A stretch of 64,000 nt of DNA from Enterobacter cloacae complex sp. R_G8 (GTDB lineage: Bacteria > Pseudomonadota > Gammaproteobacteria > Enterobacterales > Enterobacteriaceae). The stretch spans positions 3,100,001 to 3,164,000 of the forward strand of contig NZ_CP102246.1 in NCBI RefSeq assembly GCF_024599795.1. The letters run 5' to 3'. Shown in pieces: positions 34,246-43,449 of the stretch. The number at the start of each line of letters is the position of its first letter. The stretch's first letter is position 1. Below the pieces are notes generated by a model, which saw nothing but the letters and a program-made list of their open reading frames with translations, was not told where the DNA came from and searched no databases. A program made the translations under genes and the position numbers.

Positions 34246-35427
34246 ATGAAAAACGTCATGATAGTCGGGGCAACGCGAACGCCGATTGGCAGTTTTCGCG
34301 GCTCGCTCTCGACCCTTTCCGCGGTTGAGCTGGGTGCGGTCGTGGTGCGCCGCCTGCTTGAGGAGAGCTCGCTTTCGGCAGGTGACACAGACGAACTGAT
34401 TTTTGGGCAGGTGCTGACGGCAGGCTGCGGACAAAACCCGGCGCGTCAGACGGCTATCGCCGCCGGGCTGCCCGTCAGTACCCCCGCCACCACGGTCAAT
34501 CTGGTCTGCGGCGCGGGGCTGAAGGCGGTACAGCTTGCGGCACAGGCTATCCGCTGTGGCGACGCAGAGGTGGTGATCGCGGGCGGTCAGGAGAGCATGA
34601 GCAATGCCCCTTACCTGCTGGACGGCGCCCGTTCCGGGCTGCGTTTTGGCCACACGGGCCTGCAGGACAGCATGATCGTCGACGGCCTGTGGGATGCGTT
34701 TAACGATTACCACATGGGGATCACCGCGGAAAACGTCGCCCGGCAGTACGGCATTTCACGCGAGCAGCAGGATGCCTTCGCCGCCGGGTCACAGCAAAAG
34801 GCGGCGTCTGCCATCGAATCTGCTCGCTTTGAGGCCGAGATTGCCCCGGTAACGGTAAAACAGGGCAAGAAGCCGCCATTGGTGATTCGTCATGACGAAC
34901 AACCCCGGCCAGGAACCACCGCAGAGCAGCTTGCGCAACTGCGCCCCGCGTTTCGCCAGGAGGACGGCACGGTCACCGCGGGGAATGCCTCCACCCTGAA
35001 CGATGGCGCCGCCGCGGTGTTGCTGATGAGCGAAGAAAAAGCGCGGGCGAGCGGACTACCGGTGCTGGGCCGGATCGTGAGCTACGCCGTTACCGGGGTC
35101 GACCCGTCCGTAATGGGCATCGGTCCCGTCAGTGCCTGCCAGATTGCGCTGGCACGGGCGGGCTGGACGCTGGATGAGGTGGATCTCATCGAAGCCAATG
35201 AAGCCTTTGCCGCGCAGGCGCTGGCGGTCGGCAAACTGCTCGGCTGGGATACGCGCAAAGTCAATGTCAACGGTGGCGCTATCGCGCTGGGCCATCCGAT
35301 TGGTGCATCCGGCTGTCGGATCCTTGTGACGCTGCTGCATGAGATGCAGCGCCGTGACGCCAAAAAAGGGCTCGTCACCCTGTGCGTAGGCGGCGGGCAA
35401 GGCATTGCGCTGACCGTCGAGCGTTAA
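34246..35427 (+). CDS. Acetyl-CoA C-acetyltransferase (thiolase, AtoB type)
   Basis: A 393-aa thiolase that cleaves acetoacetyl-CoA with CoA to two acetyl-CoA. The nucleophilic cysteine is C88 in [24 protein letters not shown], the GHPIGASG histidine motif in [19 protein letters not shown], and the acid/base cysteine in [12 protein letters not shown] complete the active site. The length equals AtoB-type degradative thiolases (about 394 aa). GAGGA lies before the ATG, 9 bp after scoB. In this operon it performs the last step of ketone-body use. Confidence 0.94.
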   Translation: MKNVMIVGATRTPIGSFRGSLSTLSAVELGAVVVRRLLEESSLSAGDTDELIFGQVLTAGCGQNPARQTAIAAGLPVSTPATTVNLVCGAGLKAVQLAAQAIRCGDAEVVIAGGQESMSNAPYLLDGARSGLRFGHTGLQDSMIVDGLWDAFNDYHMGITAENVARQYGISREQQDAFAAGSQQKAASAIESARFEAEIAPVTVKQGKKPPLVIRHDEQPRPGTTAEQLAQLRPAFRQEDGTVTAGNASTLNDGAAAVLLMSEEKARASGLPVLGRIVSYAVTGVDPSVMGIGPVSACQIALARAGWTLDEVDLIEANEAFAAQALAVGKLLGWDTRKVNVNGGAIALGHPIGASGCRILVTLLHEMQRRDAKKGLVTLCVGGGQGIALTVER

Positions 35428-35470
35428 ACCTCTCGTGAGTACCCGAATATAACAACAGTAAGGAGTCGCA

Positions 35471-36862
35471 ATGAGTGTGTTAATTGCCCTGGCGGCGCTG
35501 GCCCTGCTGATGCTGGCGGCCTATCGCGGATATAGCGTTATTCTGTTTGCGCCCATTGCGGCGCTGGGTGCCGTGCTGTTGACCGACCCGGGCGCTGTCG
35601 GCCCGACGTTTACCGGCCTGTTCATGGAAAAGATGGTGGGCTTCGTCAAGCTCTACTTCCCGGTGTTCCTGCTGGGCGCCGTGTTTGGCAAGCTGATTGA
35701 ACTCTCCGGCTTCTCACGCTCCATTGTCGCCGCAGCGATTCAGATCCTTGGCCGCCGCCACGCCATTCCGGTGATTGTGCTGGTCTGCGCGCTGTTAACC
35801 TACGGCGGCGTGTCGCTCTTCGTGGTGGCGTTTGCCGTTTATCCGTTCGCCGCCGAACTGTTTCGCCAGAGCGGGATCCCCAAACGGCTGATCCCGGCGA
35901 CCGTGGCGCTGGGGGCGTTCTCGTTCACCATGGATGCCCTGCCCGGCACGCCGCAGATCCAGAATATTATCCCCACCAGCTTCTTCGGTACAAACGCCTG
36001 GGCTGCCCCCTGGCTGGGGCTGATTGGTTCGCTGTTTATTATCTGCTTTGGCCTGCTCTGGCTGGAGCGTCAGCGGCGGAAAGCGCTGAATAACAACGAA
36101 GGTTACGGCACGGATCTGAAAAACGAACCGGAAACACCGGACAACATTAACCTTCCCCATCCGCTGATTGCGATCTCCCCTCTGCTGGTGGTGGGGATCC
36201 TCAACCTGCTGTTTACCCGCTGGATCCCCGGCTGGTATGGCACCAGCCACGAGCTGACTCTGCCCGGGCTGGCAAAGCCGATTGTGACCGAGGTCAGCAA
36301 GATCACCGCCATCTGGGCCGTGGAAGCCGCGCTGATTTCCGGTATCGTGCTGGTGCTGATCTTTGGCTTTCGCAATATCCGTGGGCGTCTGGCGGAAGGT
36401 AGCCGGACGGCAGTGAGCGGCGCGATCCTGGCGGCGATGAATACCGCCTCGGAATATGGTTTTGGTGCCGTTATCGCCGCCCTGCCCGGCTTTCTGGTCT
36501 TATCCCACGCGCTGGCGGCCATTCCGAACCCGTTACTGAATGAAGCGATCAGCGTGACCGTTCTCGCCGGGATCACCGGTTCGGCTTCAGGTGGGATGAG
36601 CATTGCGCTGGCGGCCATGGCAGACAGCTTTGTCGCCGCCGCCCATGCCGCGAATATTCCGCTGGAGGTCCTGCACCGGGTGGCTTCTATGGCCAGCGGT
36701 GGTATGGATACGCTCCCCCATAACGGCGCGGTGATCACCCTGCTGGCCATCACCGGTCTTAGCCATCGTCAGGCCTACGGCGGTATTTTCGCCATCACGA
36801 TCATCAAAAGTCTGGCGGTGCTTTTTGTCATTGCCGTGTTCTATCTCACCGGCATTGTGTAA
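35471..36862 (+). CDS. GntP-family permease, probable 3-hydroxybutyrate or acetoacetate importer
   Basis: A 463-aa inner-membrane protein with about twelve hydrophobic segments. GntP-family signatures include PVFLLGAVFGKLIELSGFSRSIVAAAI, TYGGVSLFVVAFAVYPFAAELFRQ, LPGTPQIQNIIPTSFFGTNAWAAP and ITGSASGGMSIALAAM. GntP members import gluconate-like or short hydroxy acids. The flanking CoA transferase, thiolase and hydroxybutyrate dehydrogenase genes point to a ketone-body substrate; this is inference from context. AAGGAG precedes the start. The dehydrogenase gene follows after 10 bp. Confidence 0.88.
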   Translation: MSVLIALAALALLMLAAYRGYSVILFAPIAALGAVLLTDPGAVGPTFTGLFMEKMVGFVKLYFPVFLLGAVFGKLIELSGFSRSIVAAAIQILGRRHAIPVIVLVCALLTYGGVSLFVVAFAVYPFAAELFRQSGIPKRLIPATVALGAFSFTMDALPGTPQIQNIIPTSFFGTNAWAAPWLGLIGSLFIICFGLLWLERQRRKALNNNEGYGTDLKNEPETPDNINLPHPLIAISPLLVVGILNLLFTRWIPGWYGTSHELTLPGLAKPIVTEVSKITAIWAVEAALISGIVLVLIFGFRNIRGRLAEGSRTAVSGAILAAMNTASEYGFGAVIAALPGFLVLSHALAAIPNPLLNEAISVTVLAGITGSASGGMSIALAAMADSFVAAAHAANIPLEVLHRVASMASGGMDTLPHNGAVITLLAITGLSHRQAYGGIFAITIIKSLAVLFVIAVFYLTGIV

Positions 36863-36872
36863 GGAGAATCAA

Positions 36873-37643
36873 ATGAATCTGAACGGTAAAACGGCGCTGG
36901 TCACCGGCTCGACCAGCGGTATTGGTCTGGGCATCGCCCGCGTACTGGCGAAGGCCGGGGCGCAGCTGATCCTCAACGGCTTTGGCGACAGTGACGCGGC
37001 AAGAGAAGAGATTACCCGGCTGGGGAAAACGCCGGGTTATCACGATGCGGATCTGCGTGACGTCCTGCAAATCGAAGCCATGATGCGCTACGCCGACACG
37101 CAATTCGGCGGGGTGGATATTCTTGTCAATAATGCCGGGATACAGCATGTCGCCCCGGTTGAGGCGTTCCCGGTGGAGAAATGGAACGACATTATTGCCA
37201 TTAACCTCTCGTCGGTGTTTCACACCAGCCGACTGGCGCTGCCTGCAATGCGGGAGAAAAACTGGGGACGCATCATTAATATCGCCTCCGTGCATGGGCT
37301 GGTGGCATCAAAAGAGAAGTCTGCCTATGTCGCCGCCAAGCATGGGGTGGTCGGTTTTACAAAATCCCTGGCGCTGGAGACTGCCCGCACCGGTATTACC
37401 GCTAACGCCATCTGCCCGGGATGGGTGCTTACGCCGCTGGTTCAGCAGCAGATCGACAAACGTATCGCGGAAGGTGTGCCTGCGGATCGGGCGCGCGAGC
37501 AGTTGCTTGCGGAGAAACAGCCCTCAGGAGAATTTGTGACGCCGGAACAGCTGGGTGAACTGGCGCTGTTTTTATGTAGCGACAGCGCCGTGCACGTGCG
37601 GGGCGCGGCGTGGAATATGGACGGCGGGTGGGTCGCCCAGTGA
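36873..37643 (+). CDS. 3-hydroxybutyrate dehydrogenase (SDR)
   Basis: A 256-aa classical short-chain dehydrogenase. The NAD-binding motif is TGSTSGIG (residues 11-18). NNAGIQHVAPVE, the catalytic serine in INIASVHGL, and SAYVAAKHG with Tyr-x-x-x-Lys are present. The HVAPVEAFPVEKWN segment and the C-terminal end RGAAWNMDGGWVAQ are typical of D-3-hydroxybutyrate dehydrogenase. It would oxidise imported 3-hydroxybutyrate to acetoacetate for ScoAB. AAGGAG supports the start; a longer start inside the permease gene is not needed. A hairpin follows the stop. Confidence 0.92.
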   Translation: MNLNGKTALVTGSTSGIGLGIARVLAKAGAQLILNGFGDSDAAREEITRLGKTPGYHDADLRDVLQIEAMMRYADTQFGGVDILVNNAGIQHVAPVEAFPVEKWNDIIAINLSSVFHTSRLALPAMREKNWGRIINIASVHGLVASKEKSAYVAAKHGVVGFTKSLALETARTGITANAICPGWVLTPLVQQQIDKRIAEGVPADRAREQLLAEKQPSGEFVTPEQLGELALFLCSDSAVHVRGAAWNMDGGWVAQ

Positions 37644-37649
37644 CGTATC

Positions 37650-37676
37650 GGCCGGGCAAGCCTGTGCTTCCCGGCC
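37650..37676. repeat. Palindromic hairpin between the dehydrogenase and selO genes
   Basis: GGCCGGGCAAGC (37650-37661) pairs with GCTTCCCGGCC (37666-37676) with one bulge. It sits between convergent genes, is REP-like in base content, and has only a weak A/T flank, so it is a REP relative or a bidirectional terminator without a clear T-tract. Confidence 0.6.
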
Positions 37677-37682
37677 AAAACA

Positions 37683-39125
37683 TTAGCTTGAGCAGCTGAC
37701 TTCCAGCCGTTTGCCCCAGTCTGGCGGACGGCTGACATAGTCATCGTCCCGGTCGGCAAACGGCGTGCGCAATGCCACGTGCAGACGGTGCAACTCGTCA
37801 TACTCACCTCGTTCAGCCTGTTCAATCGCCCGCTGCGCCAGCCAGTTGCGCAAGACCATCGCCGGGTTCGCCGCGTTCATCTGCGTCTGCCGGGCCGCAT
37901 CATCCACCTGCTCTTGCTGCAGGCGCGCCCGGTAGGTGGCAAACCAGTCGTCAAACCCCTGTCGGTCGATAAATTCGTCGCGCAACGGCGAGGCGGCGCT
38001 GTGCTGCTCCGTCTGACCGAGCATACGGAAGGTACGGGTATAATCGCTGCCCTCACGCGCCATAAGCGCAAACAAACCATTCAGAATAGCGTTATCGCCT
38101 TTCTCCTGCGTCATCAGCCCCAACTTGTTGCGCATCAGCGCGCCGTATTCGCGCAGCAATGTCTCCTGGTATCCGTCGAGCGCATCATTCAGGGCATCAA
38201 CGTCGATAAACGGCGACAGAGATTGCGCCAGACGCTGCAGATTCCACAGCCCCACTGCCGGCTGATTGTCAAAGCTGTAGCGTCCCTGATAGTCCGAGTG
38301 GTTGCAGATATACCCCGGCTGGTAGTCATCCAGAAAACCAAACGGACCGTAATCAAAGGTCAGCCCCAGAATTGACATGTTATCGGTGTTCATCACGCCA
38401 TGGGCAAACCCAACGGTTTGCCAGCGGGCAATCATTGTGGCCGTTCGGGCAACAATATCCCGGAACCAGAGGTGATATTTATCGGCCTCGTCCTGTAATT
38501 GTGGCCAGTGCCGTCGGATCGCGTAATCCGCCAGCTGGCGCACTTTCTCCGGCTCGCGACGATAATAAAAGTGTTCAAAATGGCCGAAACGCAGATGGCT
38601 TTGTGCAATGCGCATCAGCATTGCCCCTTTCTCTACGGTTTCGCGGACCACCGGGGTGTCACTGGTCACGATCGACAGCGCGCGCGTGGTGGGGATCCCC
38701 AGCGCATGCATTGCTTCCGACGCCAGACTTTCGCGGATGGTTGAACGCAGCACCGCACGCCCGTCGCCCATGCGTGAATAGGGCGTGAGGCCCGCCCCTT
38801 TCAGGTGCCAGTCCATCGTCTCTCCGCCGGGGAGTTGTTGCTCCCCGAGCAGGATCCCGCGGCCGTCCCCCAGTTGTCCTGCCCAGACGCCAAACTGGTG
38901 TCCGCTATACACCTGAGCGAGAGGCTGCATGCCGGCCAGAAGCGTTTCCCCTCCCCAGACGCCCGCGCCGTCTGAGGGCTGGAACATCTCCGGCGGGATA
39001 GCCAGGTCTTCTGCCAGCGAATCGTTATGCCAGACAAGACGGGAATGTTGTAATGGTGTTGGTTTGAGTGCGGTATAAAAGCCCGGCAACTCATCATGCC
39101 AGTGCGTAGTAAAAGACAGGGTCAT
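37683..39125 (-). CDS. selO: Protein adenylyltransferase SelO (YdiU)
   Basis: A 480-aa pseudokinase-fold AMP transferase; E. coli YdiU is 478 aa and starts MTLSFTARWRDELP like this one. SelO moves AMP from ATP to protein side chains and protects against oxidative stress. Conserved segments include [40 protein letters not shown] and the metal-binding [27 protein letters not shown]. The protein ends LEVSCSS, with cysteine where eukaryotic SelO has selenocysteine. A perfect AGGAGG precedes the start at 39125. It is 64 bp downstream of ydiV on the same strand. Confidence 0.95.
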   Translation of the reverse strand: MTLSFTTHWHDELPGFYTALKPTPLQHSRLVWHNDSLAEDLAIPPEMFQPSDGAGVWGGETLLAGMQPLAQVYSGHQFGVWAGQLGDGRGILLGEQQLPGGETMDWHLKGAGLTPYSRMGDGRAVLRSTIRESLASEAMHALGIPTTRALSIVTSDTPVVRETVEKGAMLMRIAQSHLRFGHFEHFYYRREPEKVRQLADYAIRRHWPQLQDEADKYHLWFRDIVARTATMIARWQTVGFAHGVMNTDNMSILGLTFDYGPFGFLDDYQPGYICNHSDYQGRYSFDNQPAVGLWNLQRLAQSLSPFIDVDALNDALDGYQETLLREYGALMRNKLGLMTQEKGDNAILNGLFALMAREGSDYTRTFRMLGQTEQHSAASPLRDEFIDRQGFDDWFATYRARLQQEQVDDAARQTQMNAANPAMVLRNWLAQRAIEQAERGEYDELHRLHVALRTPFADRDDDYVSRPPDWGKRLEVSCSS

Positions 39126-39189
39126 AAGTCCTCCTGCTTTTAGTGTAGAGGGTTTACCCGGACTTAAACACGGGCGAAAGAAAGGGTTA

Positions 39190-39900
39190 TCACTGAACCA
39201 GCGTGGTGACGCGCCCGGCAGAGACGGCAGGCCACAGCGCCCCCTGCATGGCACCAAAGTTGAAGGATAAGACGCGTTGCAACAGGCTATGATCGTCGAT
39301 ACCGGCGACCAGCACTGACTGACAGTGAGGCGTTATTTGCCACAGGATTGCGCGCATAAATGGCTCAAAAGAAAGCGCAGAAGCGTGCTGCTGGATAAAC
39401 CCTTTGTCCAGAATGACACGTTTAAACAAACCATCATAAACGGCTTTAAGCGATGCTTCACCGGCACCAAAGTTTGCCAGCACCAACGGAAAATGAATCG
39501 CCATTCTCGCCAGTTCCAGATCGTCTTTCCCGTTATTTAAACCTGGATAATTCTCATTAACAGTAAACTCAAGAAACGGATAACGCTCAAGTATTGAAAC
39601 AGCGTTCCCTTTAGTTAATAAAAACTCAACTATTACAGGTGTAATATTGATCCATGCAATTAACTGATGCTGAATAAAAAACAGTTTGCAGGTATCAAGC
39701 AATTGCAGTTTTTCGTGAAACAGCGCTAACTCTTCTGCCGCTGTCAGACGCGGGATAACGAGTTCAGTGGGGATCCGTACATCGCTGCCGACGCCAGTAA
39801 AGTTAACCACTACCTCTAAACCTTTAAGCTCACCTGCGTTATTGCGGGCAGGCTGGAGCAACAGTTCAGACTGGTAGGCATTATCTAGCGTAATAATCAT
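39190..39900 (-). CDS. ydiV: Anti-FlhDC factor YdiV (degenerate EAL domain)
   Basis: A 236-aa EAL-like protein that binds FlhD and blocks flagellar gene activation; it does not degrade cyclic-di-GMP in Salmonella or E. coli. Matches to YdiV include [74 protein letters not shown] and [16 protein letters not shown]. The EAL catalytic residues are not retained (no EAL motif, and NENYP replaces a metal-binding ExN region), so a protein-binding role is likely. It is probably co-transcribed with selO, as in E. coli. Confidence 0.92.
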   Translation of the reverse strand: MIITLDNAYQSELLLQPARNNAGELKGLEVVVNFTGVGSDVRIPTELVIPRLTAAEELALFHEKLQLLDTCKLFFIQHQLIAWINITPVIVEFLLTKGNAVSILERYPFLEFTVNENYPGLNNGKDDLELARMAIHFPLVLANFGAGEASLKAVYDGLFKRVILDKGFIQQHASALSFEPFMRAILWQITPHCQSVLVAGIDDHSLLQRVLSFNFGAMQGALWPAVSAGRVTTLVQ

Positions 39901-40193
39901 TGCACTCGCCCCGCATTAAAGATGAGAGAGGACATCCTGGAGCAATTGCTGACACAATTCCACTGTCTTGATTTTAATAAGTTTAATTTCATTAGATCCG
40001 TATTAATTTTCAGATTTATCCCTGAATCTAAAATAATCTTATCCTGGTTACTGAGTAATAGCCAGTTTTAGATAAAACAGACACATAAGGACATAAGTAA
40101 TTTGTCGTAAATTTAACTTTAATCATCTTATTTGCAAAAAAACGGCATGGTGTAATAGTGCCATGCCGTCAGAAATGCGATGTCGGTGGCTGA
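39901..40193. other. AT-rich intergenic region between ydiV and nlpC
   Basis: No gene is visible in these 293 bp. The right end carries the nlpC terminator (40135-40169). The middle (39960-40130) is strongly AT-rich and probably contains the ydiV promoter on the - strand, but I cannot assign hexamers with confidence. Confidence 0.5.
40135..40169 (-). terminator. Intrinsic terminator of nlpC
   Basis: ACGGCATGG (40142-40150) pairs with CCATGCCGT (40161-40169). On the - strand the stem is followed by seven T, 25 bp beyond the nlpC stop. Confidence 0.92.
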
Positions 40194-40658
40194 CTAAATA
40201 CGTCGTGCCTGCCAGAAATTTTTACGCCAGTAAACATTATCGAGGGAAGAACGCATCACCCCGCGACTGGTCGACGCATGAATAAACTGATTATCAGTAT
40301 CATAAATGCCTACATGCAGACCACTTTCACCCGAACCGGTTTTGAAAAAAACCAGGTCGCCAGGTAACAACTCATCTTTATCAATTTCGGTACCGATTTC
40401 AGCCTGTTTGCGCGTTTCGCGAGGAAGCTGTAAATCGAACTTATCGCGAAACGTCATCAGCACGAAGCCGGAGCAATCCACCCCACCGCGACTCATGCCA
40501 CCGTAGCGATAAGGTGTCCCGCGCCAGTTGCTCAGCTGATCGTTCAGGCTGGCAATCACGGTGATTGAATCTGAAAGTCGTGGGTTAGGCGGCGGTGCGC
40601 GATGGCTACTGCATCCCGCAAGAAATAACACTGCCACCAGGAGAAACCAGAATCGCAT
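40194..40658 (-). CDS. nlpC: NlpC/P60 family lipoprotein
   Basis: A 154-aa lipoprotein, the same length as E. coli NlpC. The signal peptide has lipobox LAGC with acylated Cys16. The mature part is an NlpC/P60 cysteine peptidase domain with catalytic C62 (GGVDCSGFV), H115 (GLHVGIY) and H127 (FIHAST). Such enzymes cut peptide stems of peptidoglycan; the exact target of NlpC is not settled. It lies downstream of btuD on the same strand with a 74-bp gap and has its own terminator. Confidence 0.95.
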   Translation of the reverse strand: MRFWFLLVAVLFLAGCSSHRAPPPNPRLSDSITVIASLNDQLSNWRGTPYRYGGMSRGGVDCSGFVLMTFRDKFDLQLPRETRKQAEIGTEIDKDELLPGDLVFFKTGSGESGLHVGIYDTDNQFIHASTSRGVMRSSLDNVYWRKNFWQARRI

Positions 40659-40732
40659 GTCCAGACGAATCCTCTGCTTTTTTTATTCTTTTCGTAATTT
40701 AGCGTGCAATGGCGCTAACAGGCAAGAAACGG

Positions 40733-41488
40733 TTACTCCTGCGCGGTAGAAATCAGCATCTTATGTCCTTCGATATCCAGTCTGCGGAACGGCATATTGT
40801 AGGCACGAGCAAGATTTGGCGGCGTAAGGACGCTATCGCGCGTGCCGCTGGCGATCAGCCTCCCGCGCGCCAGAAGCCAGACGCTGTGCGCATGGCGCAG
40901 CGTATGGTTCAGGTCATGGCTGCTCATCACCACGGCAATGCCTTGTCGACACAGCGCGCTGAGCAACGTGTCCAGCGCGGCCTGTTGCGCCACGTCCAGA
41001 CCGCTCATCGGCTCATCCAGCAGCAACAGCCGCCCGTGAGGATTGCCAGCCGGGTGGATCTGAAGAATCACCGCCGCCAGACGGACGCGCTGCCACTCGC
41101 CACCGGAAAGCTGGCTGGCATGTCGGGAAAGTTTGTCCTCTAACCCCAACGCTGCCGCCACCTCCCTGAGCAGCGTCGTCTGCTGTTTATCGTGCAGATG
41201 CAACATCAGGTAGTGCCAGACCGGCATCGCAAACGGCGGGAGCTGCTGCTGAACGAGGTAGCTTCGCCGATGCGCCAGCGAGACCGCCGACCAGTCGCTC
41301 AGAGGATTGTCGAGCAACGTAATCGAGCCTGGCCCGAAGGTCAGCCCCGCCATGCGTGCCAGCAACGTACTTTTCCCTGCCCCGTTCGGCCCCACCAGAT
41401 GCAGGATTTCACCTGCACGGATGGCCGCCGTCACCGGCTCCAGACGCCCCGTCTCGGCAACGTCCGTGAGCTGCATCAGCAATGTCAT
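40733..41488 (-). CDS. btuD: Vitamin B12 ABC transporter ATP-binding protein
   Basis: A 251-aa ABC ATPase that powers cobalamin import through BtuC. Walker A is GPNGAGKST, signature [12 protein letters not shown], Walker [14 protein letters not shown] and switch histidine [14 protein letters not shown]. It is close to E. coli BtuD (249 aa). The start overlaps the btuE stop by one base (TAATG). It is the last gene of btuCED. Confidence 0.96.
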   Translation of the reverse strand: MTLLMQLTDVAETGRLEPVTAAIRAGEILHLVGPNGAGKSTLLARMAGLTFGPGSITLLDNPLSDWSAVSLAHRRSYLVQQQLPPFAMPVWHYLMLHLHDKQQTTLLREVAAALGLEDKLSRHASQLSGGEWQRVRLAAVILQIHPAGNPHGRLLLLDEPMSGLDVAQQAALDTLLSALCRQGIAVVMSSHDLNHTLRHAHSVWLLARGRLIASGTRDSVLTPPNLARAYNMPFRRLDIEGHKMLISTAQE

Positions 41489-42039
41489 TATTTCGCCAGC
41501 GCCAGCTTAATTGACTCCATCACGATAGGATCTTCAGGCGTCATATCCGGAGAAAAACGCTGAACAACCTGGCCGTCACGACCAATCAGGAATTTTTCAA
41601 AATTCCACAGAATGTCGTCCGGATAGAGCGGCGCGCGCCCTTTGCTGGCCATACGCTCGTAGAAGCCGCTGCCTTCCGGTGCCACGGCGGTCGGCGCGGC
41701 GGCCACCAGTTTGGCATACAGCGGATGACGATTTTCGCCATTCACATCAATTTTGCTGAACATCGGGAACGTCACACCATAGGTGGTGCTGCAAAACGTT
41801 TTGATCTCCTCTTCGCTGCCCGGCTCCTGACCCAGGAACTGATTGCACGGGAAGCCCAGCACGGTAAAGCCGTCTTTTTCCCAGGCTTTCTGAATGTTCT
41901 CCAGCTGCTCGTACTGCGGCGTCAGACCACATTTGGAGGCCACGTTCACGATGAGCAACACGTTGCCTTTGTAGTGCTCCAGGGTGGTTTTGTCCCCGTC
42001 AATGGTGGTCACTTCGGTATTCAGAATATCAGACTGCAT
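41488..42039 (-). CDS. btuE: Thioredoxin/glutathione peroxidase BtuE
   Basis: A 183-aa peroxidase of the glutathione peroxidase family. The peroxidatic cysteine is C37 in [33 protein letters not shown] and [12 protein letters not shown] are the other family motifs. Although located inside the B12 operon, BtuE is not needed for B12 transport in E. coli and reduces peroxides. GAGGA precedes the ATG. It is 22 bp downstream of btuC. Confidence 0.96.
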   Translation of the reverse strand: MQSDILNTEVTTIDGDKTTLEHYKGNVLLIVNVASKCGLTPQYEQLENIQKAWEKDGFTVLGFPCNQFLGQEPGSEEEIKTFCSTTYGVTFPMFSKIDVNGENRHPLYAKLVAAAPTAVAPEGSGFYERMASKGRAPLYPDDILWNFEKFLIGRDGQVVQRFSPDMTPEDPIVMESIKLALAK

Positions 42040-42061
42040 AGCATTTCCTCAGGTTGTCGAT

Positions 42062-43042
42062 TTAACGTCCAGCTTTTAATAGTAGCCAGATAAACACCGG
42101 CGCGCCCAGCGTGGCGGTCACCACGCCGATGGGCAACTCAGCGGCGGTCAGGGCAAGCCTGGCGATGATATCCGCCACCAGCAGCGTTGCCGCCCCGGCC
42201 ACCGCCGAGGCGGGAAGTAAGGTCCGATGGTCGGTGATGCCACAAAGACGCAGCATGTGCGGGATAATCAGCCCGATAAAGCCAATCGCCCCTGCCAGCG
42301 CCACGCTTACGCCGACCAGCCAGCCGATGGCCATCACCAGCGCATTACGCCAGACGCCAATTGGCATACCGAGCTGGCGGGCTGAAGTTTCACCGAGCGC
42401 GAGGATATTCAGCGGCTGCGACTGCACGCTGGCCCACAGAATGACCGGGATCAGCAGTACCATCAGCCATCCCTGTTGCCAGTCTACGCCACCAAATCCG
42501 CCCATCATCCAGTACATCAGCTGTCGCAGATCAAACGAGGTGGAGAAGTAGACCGCCCAGGTCATCAACGCACTGCAGATGATCCCCAGCGCAACACCGG
42601 CCAGCAGCAGCCGGCTGGTTGATAAATGGCGGCGAGCGAAGCGCAGGAGAATAAGGGTGATCAGCAATGCGCCAACGATGGCGCTAAGGCTGACTCCCCA
42701 GGCCGAAAGCGCCCCACCGCCGAGCATCACCGCGGCAATCAGCCCCACGCCGGCACCATTTGACACGCCGAGCAGCCCAGGCTCCGCCAGGGGATTTTCA
42801 AATAACGCCTGCATAATGGTGCCCGAGAGCGCCAGTGCGGCGCCGACAAGGATCACCGCCAGCGTGCGCGGCAGACGAATTTGCCAGACGAAAAGCTGTC
42901 CGTCAGGACCCAACCAGCGTTCCGGGCCCAGCCACTGGTCACCGGCGCAGAGGCTGAAACCGGCGGCAACAAAAAGCAGCAGCACCAGCAAAAGCAGGCG
43001 GCGTCGATCGGAACGCTGTTGGCGATGGGCAAAATCAAGCAT
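42062..43042 (-). CDS. btuC: Vitamin B12 ABC transporter permease
   Basis: A 326-aa FecCD-type permease, the same length as E. coli BtuC, with about ten transmembrane segments. Motifs are [59 protein letters not shown] and [30 protein letters not shown]. It works with BtuD and the periplasmic BtuF. No cobalamin riboswitch is visible upstream, as expected for btuC in E. coli. ihfA lies upstream and ends in its own terminator. Confidence 0.96.
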   Translation of the reverse strand: MLDFAHRQQRSDRRRLLLLVLLLFVAAGFSLCAGDQWLGPERWLGPDGQLFVWQIRLPRTLAVILVGAALALSGTIMQALFENPLAEPGLLGVSNGAGVGLIAAVMLGGGALSAWGVSLSAIVGALLITLILLRFARRHLSTSRLLLAGVALGIICSALMTWAVYFSTSFDLRQLMYWMMGGFGGVDWQQGWLMVLLIPVILWASVQSQPLNILALGETSARQLGMPIGVWRNALVMAIGWLVGVSVALAGAIGFIGLIIPHMLRLCGITDHRTLLPASAVAGAATLLVADIIARLALTAAELPIGVVTATLGAPVFIWLLLKAGR

Positions 43043-43104
43043 GAGTACGGTTTTATTAGCGTGAGATGTAATTGATTTTACGGCGGGTTTGCCAGCGAGA
43101 GCAA

Positions 43105-43133
43105 AGAAAAAAGGCCGCGAGAGCGGCCTTTTT
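43105..43133. terminator. Intrinsic terminator of ihfA
   Basis: GGCCGC (43113-43118), loop GAGA, GCGGCC (43123-43128), with six A to the left and five T to the right. It ends the pheST-ihfA transcript on the - strand. Confidence 0.92.
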
Positions 43134-43145
43134 AGTTAGTTCATA

Positions 43146-43445
43146 TTACTCTGTTTTGGGCGTTGCGTTTTCGACACGGCTTTTTAACTTCTGTCCGGGT
43201 CTGAAGGTCACCACGCGGCGGGCTGTAATGGGAATATCTTCCCCCGTCTTCGGGTTACGGCCCGGACGTTGGTTTTTGTCTCGCAAATCAAAATTGCCAA
43301 AGCCGGAGAGTTTTACCTGCTCACCATTTTCCAGAGCACGACGGATCTCTTCGAAAAACAGCTCTACCAGCTCTTTGGCATCCCGTTTGCTAAGCCCAAG
43401 CTTATCAAACAGATATTCTGACATTTCAGCTTTTGTAAGCGCCAT
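43146..43445 (-). CDS. ihfA: Integration host factor alpha subunit
   Basis: A 99-aa DNA-bending protein of the HU/IHF family, the length of E. coli IHF-alpha and essentially identical in sequence ([28 protein letters not shown]). The DNA-intercalating proline arm [20 protein letters not shown] is present. It pairs with IHF-beta in nucleoid structure, recombination and sigma-54 transcription. It begins 4 bp after the pheT stop, with GAGGGA inside pheT as ribosome binding site. Confidence 0.98.
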   Translation of the reverse strand: MALTKAEMSEYLFDKLGLSKRDAKELVELFFEEIRRALENGEQVKLSGFGNFDLRDKNQRPGRNPKTGEDIPITARRVVTFRPGQKLKSRVENATPKTE

Positions 43446-43449
43446 AGGT

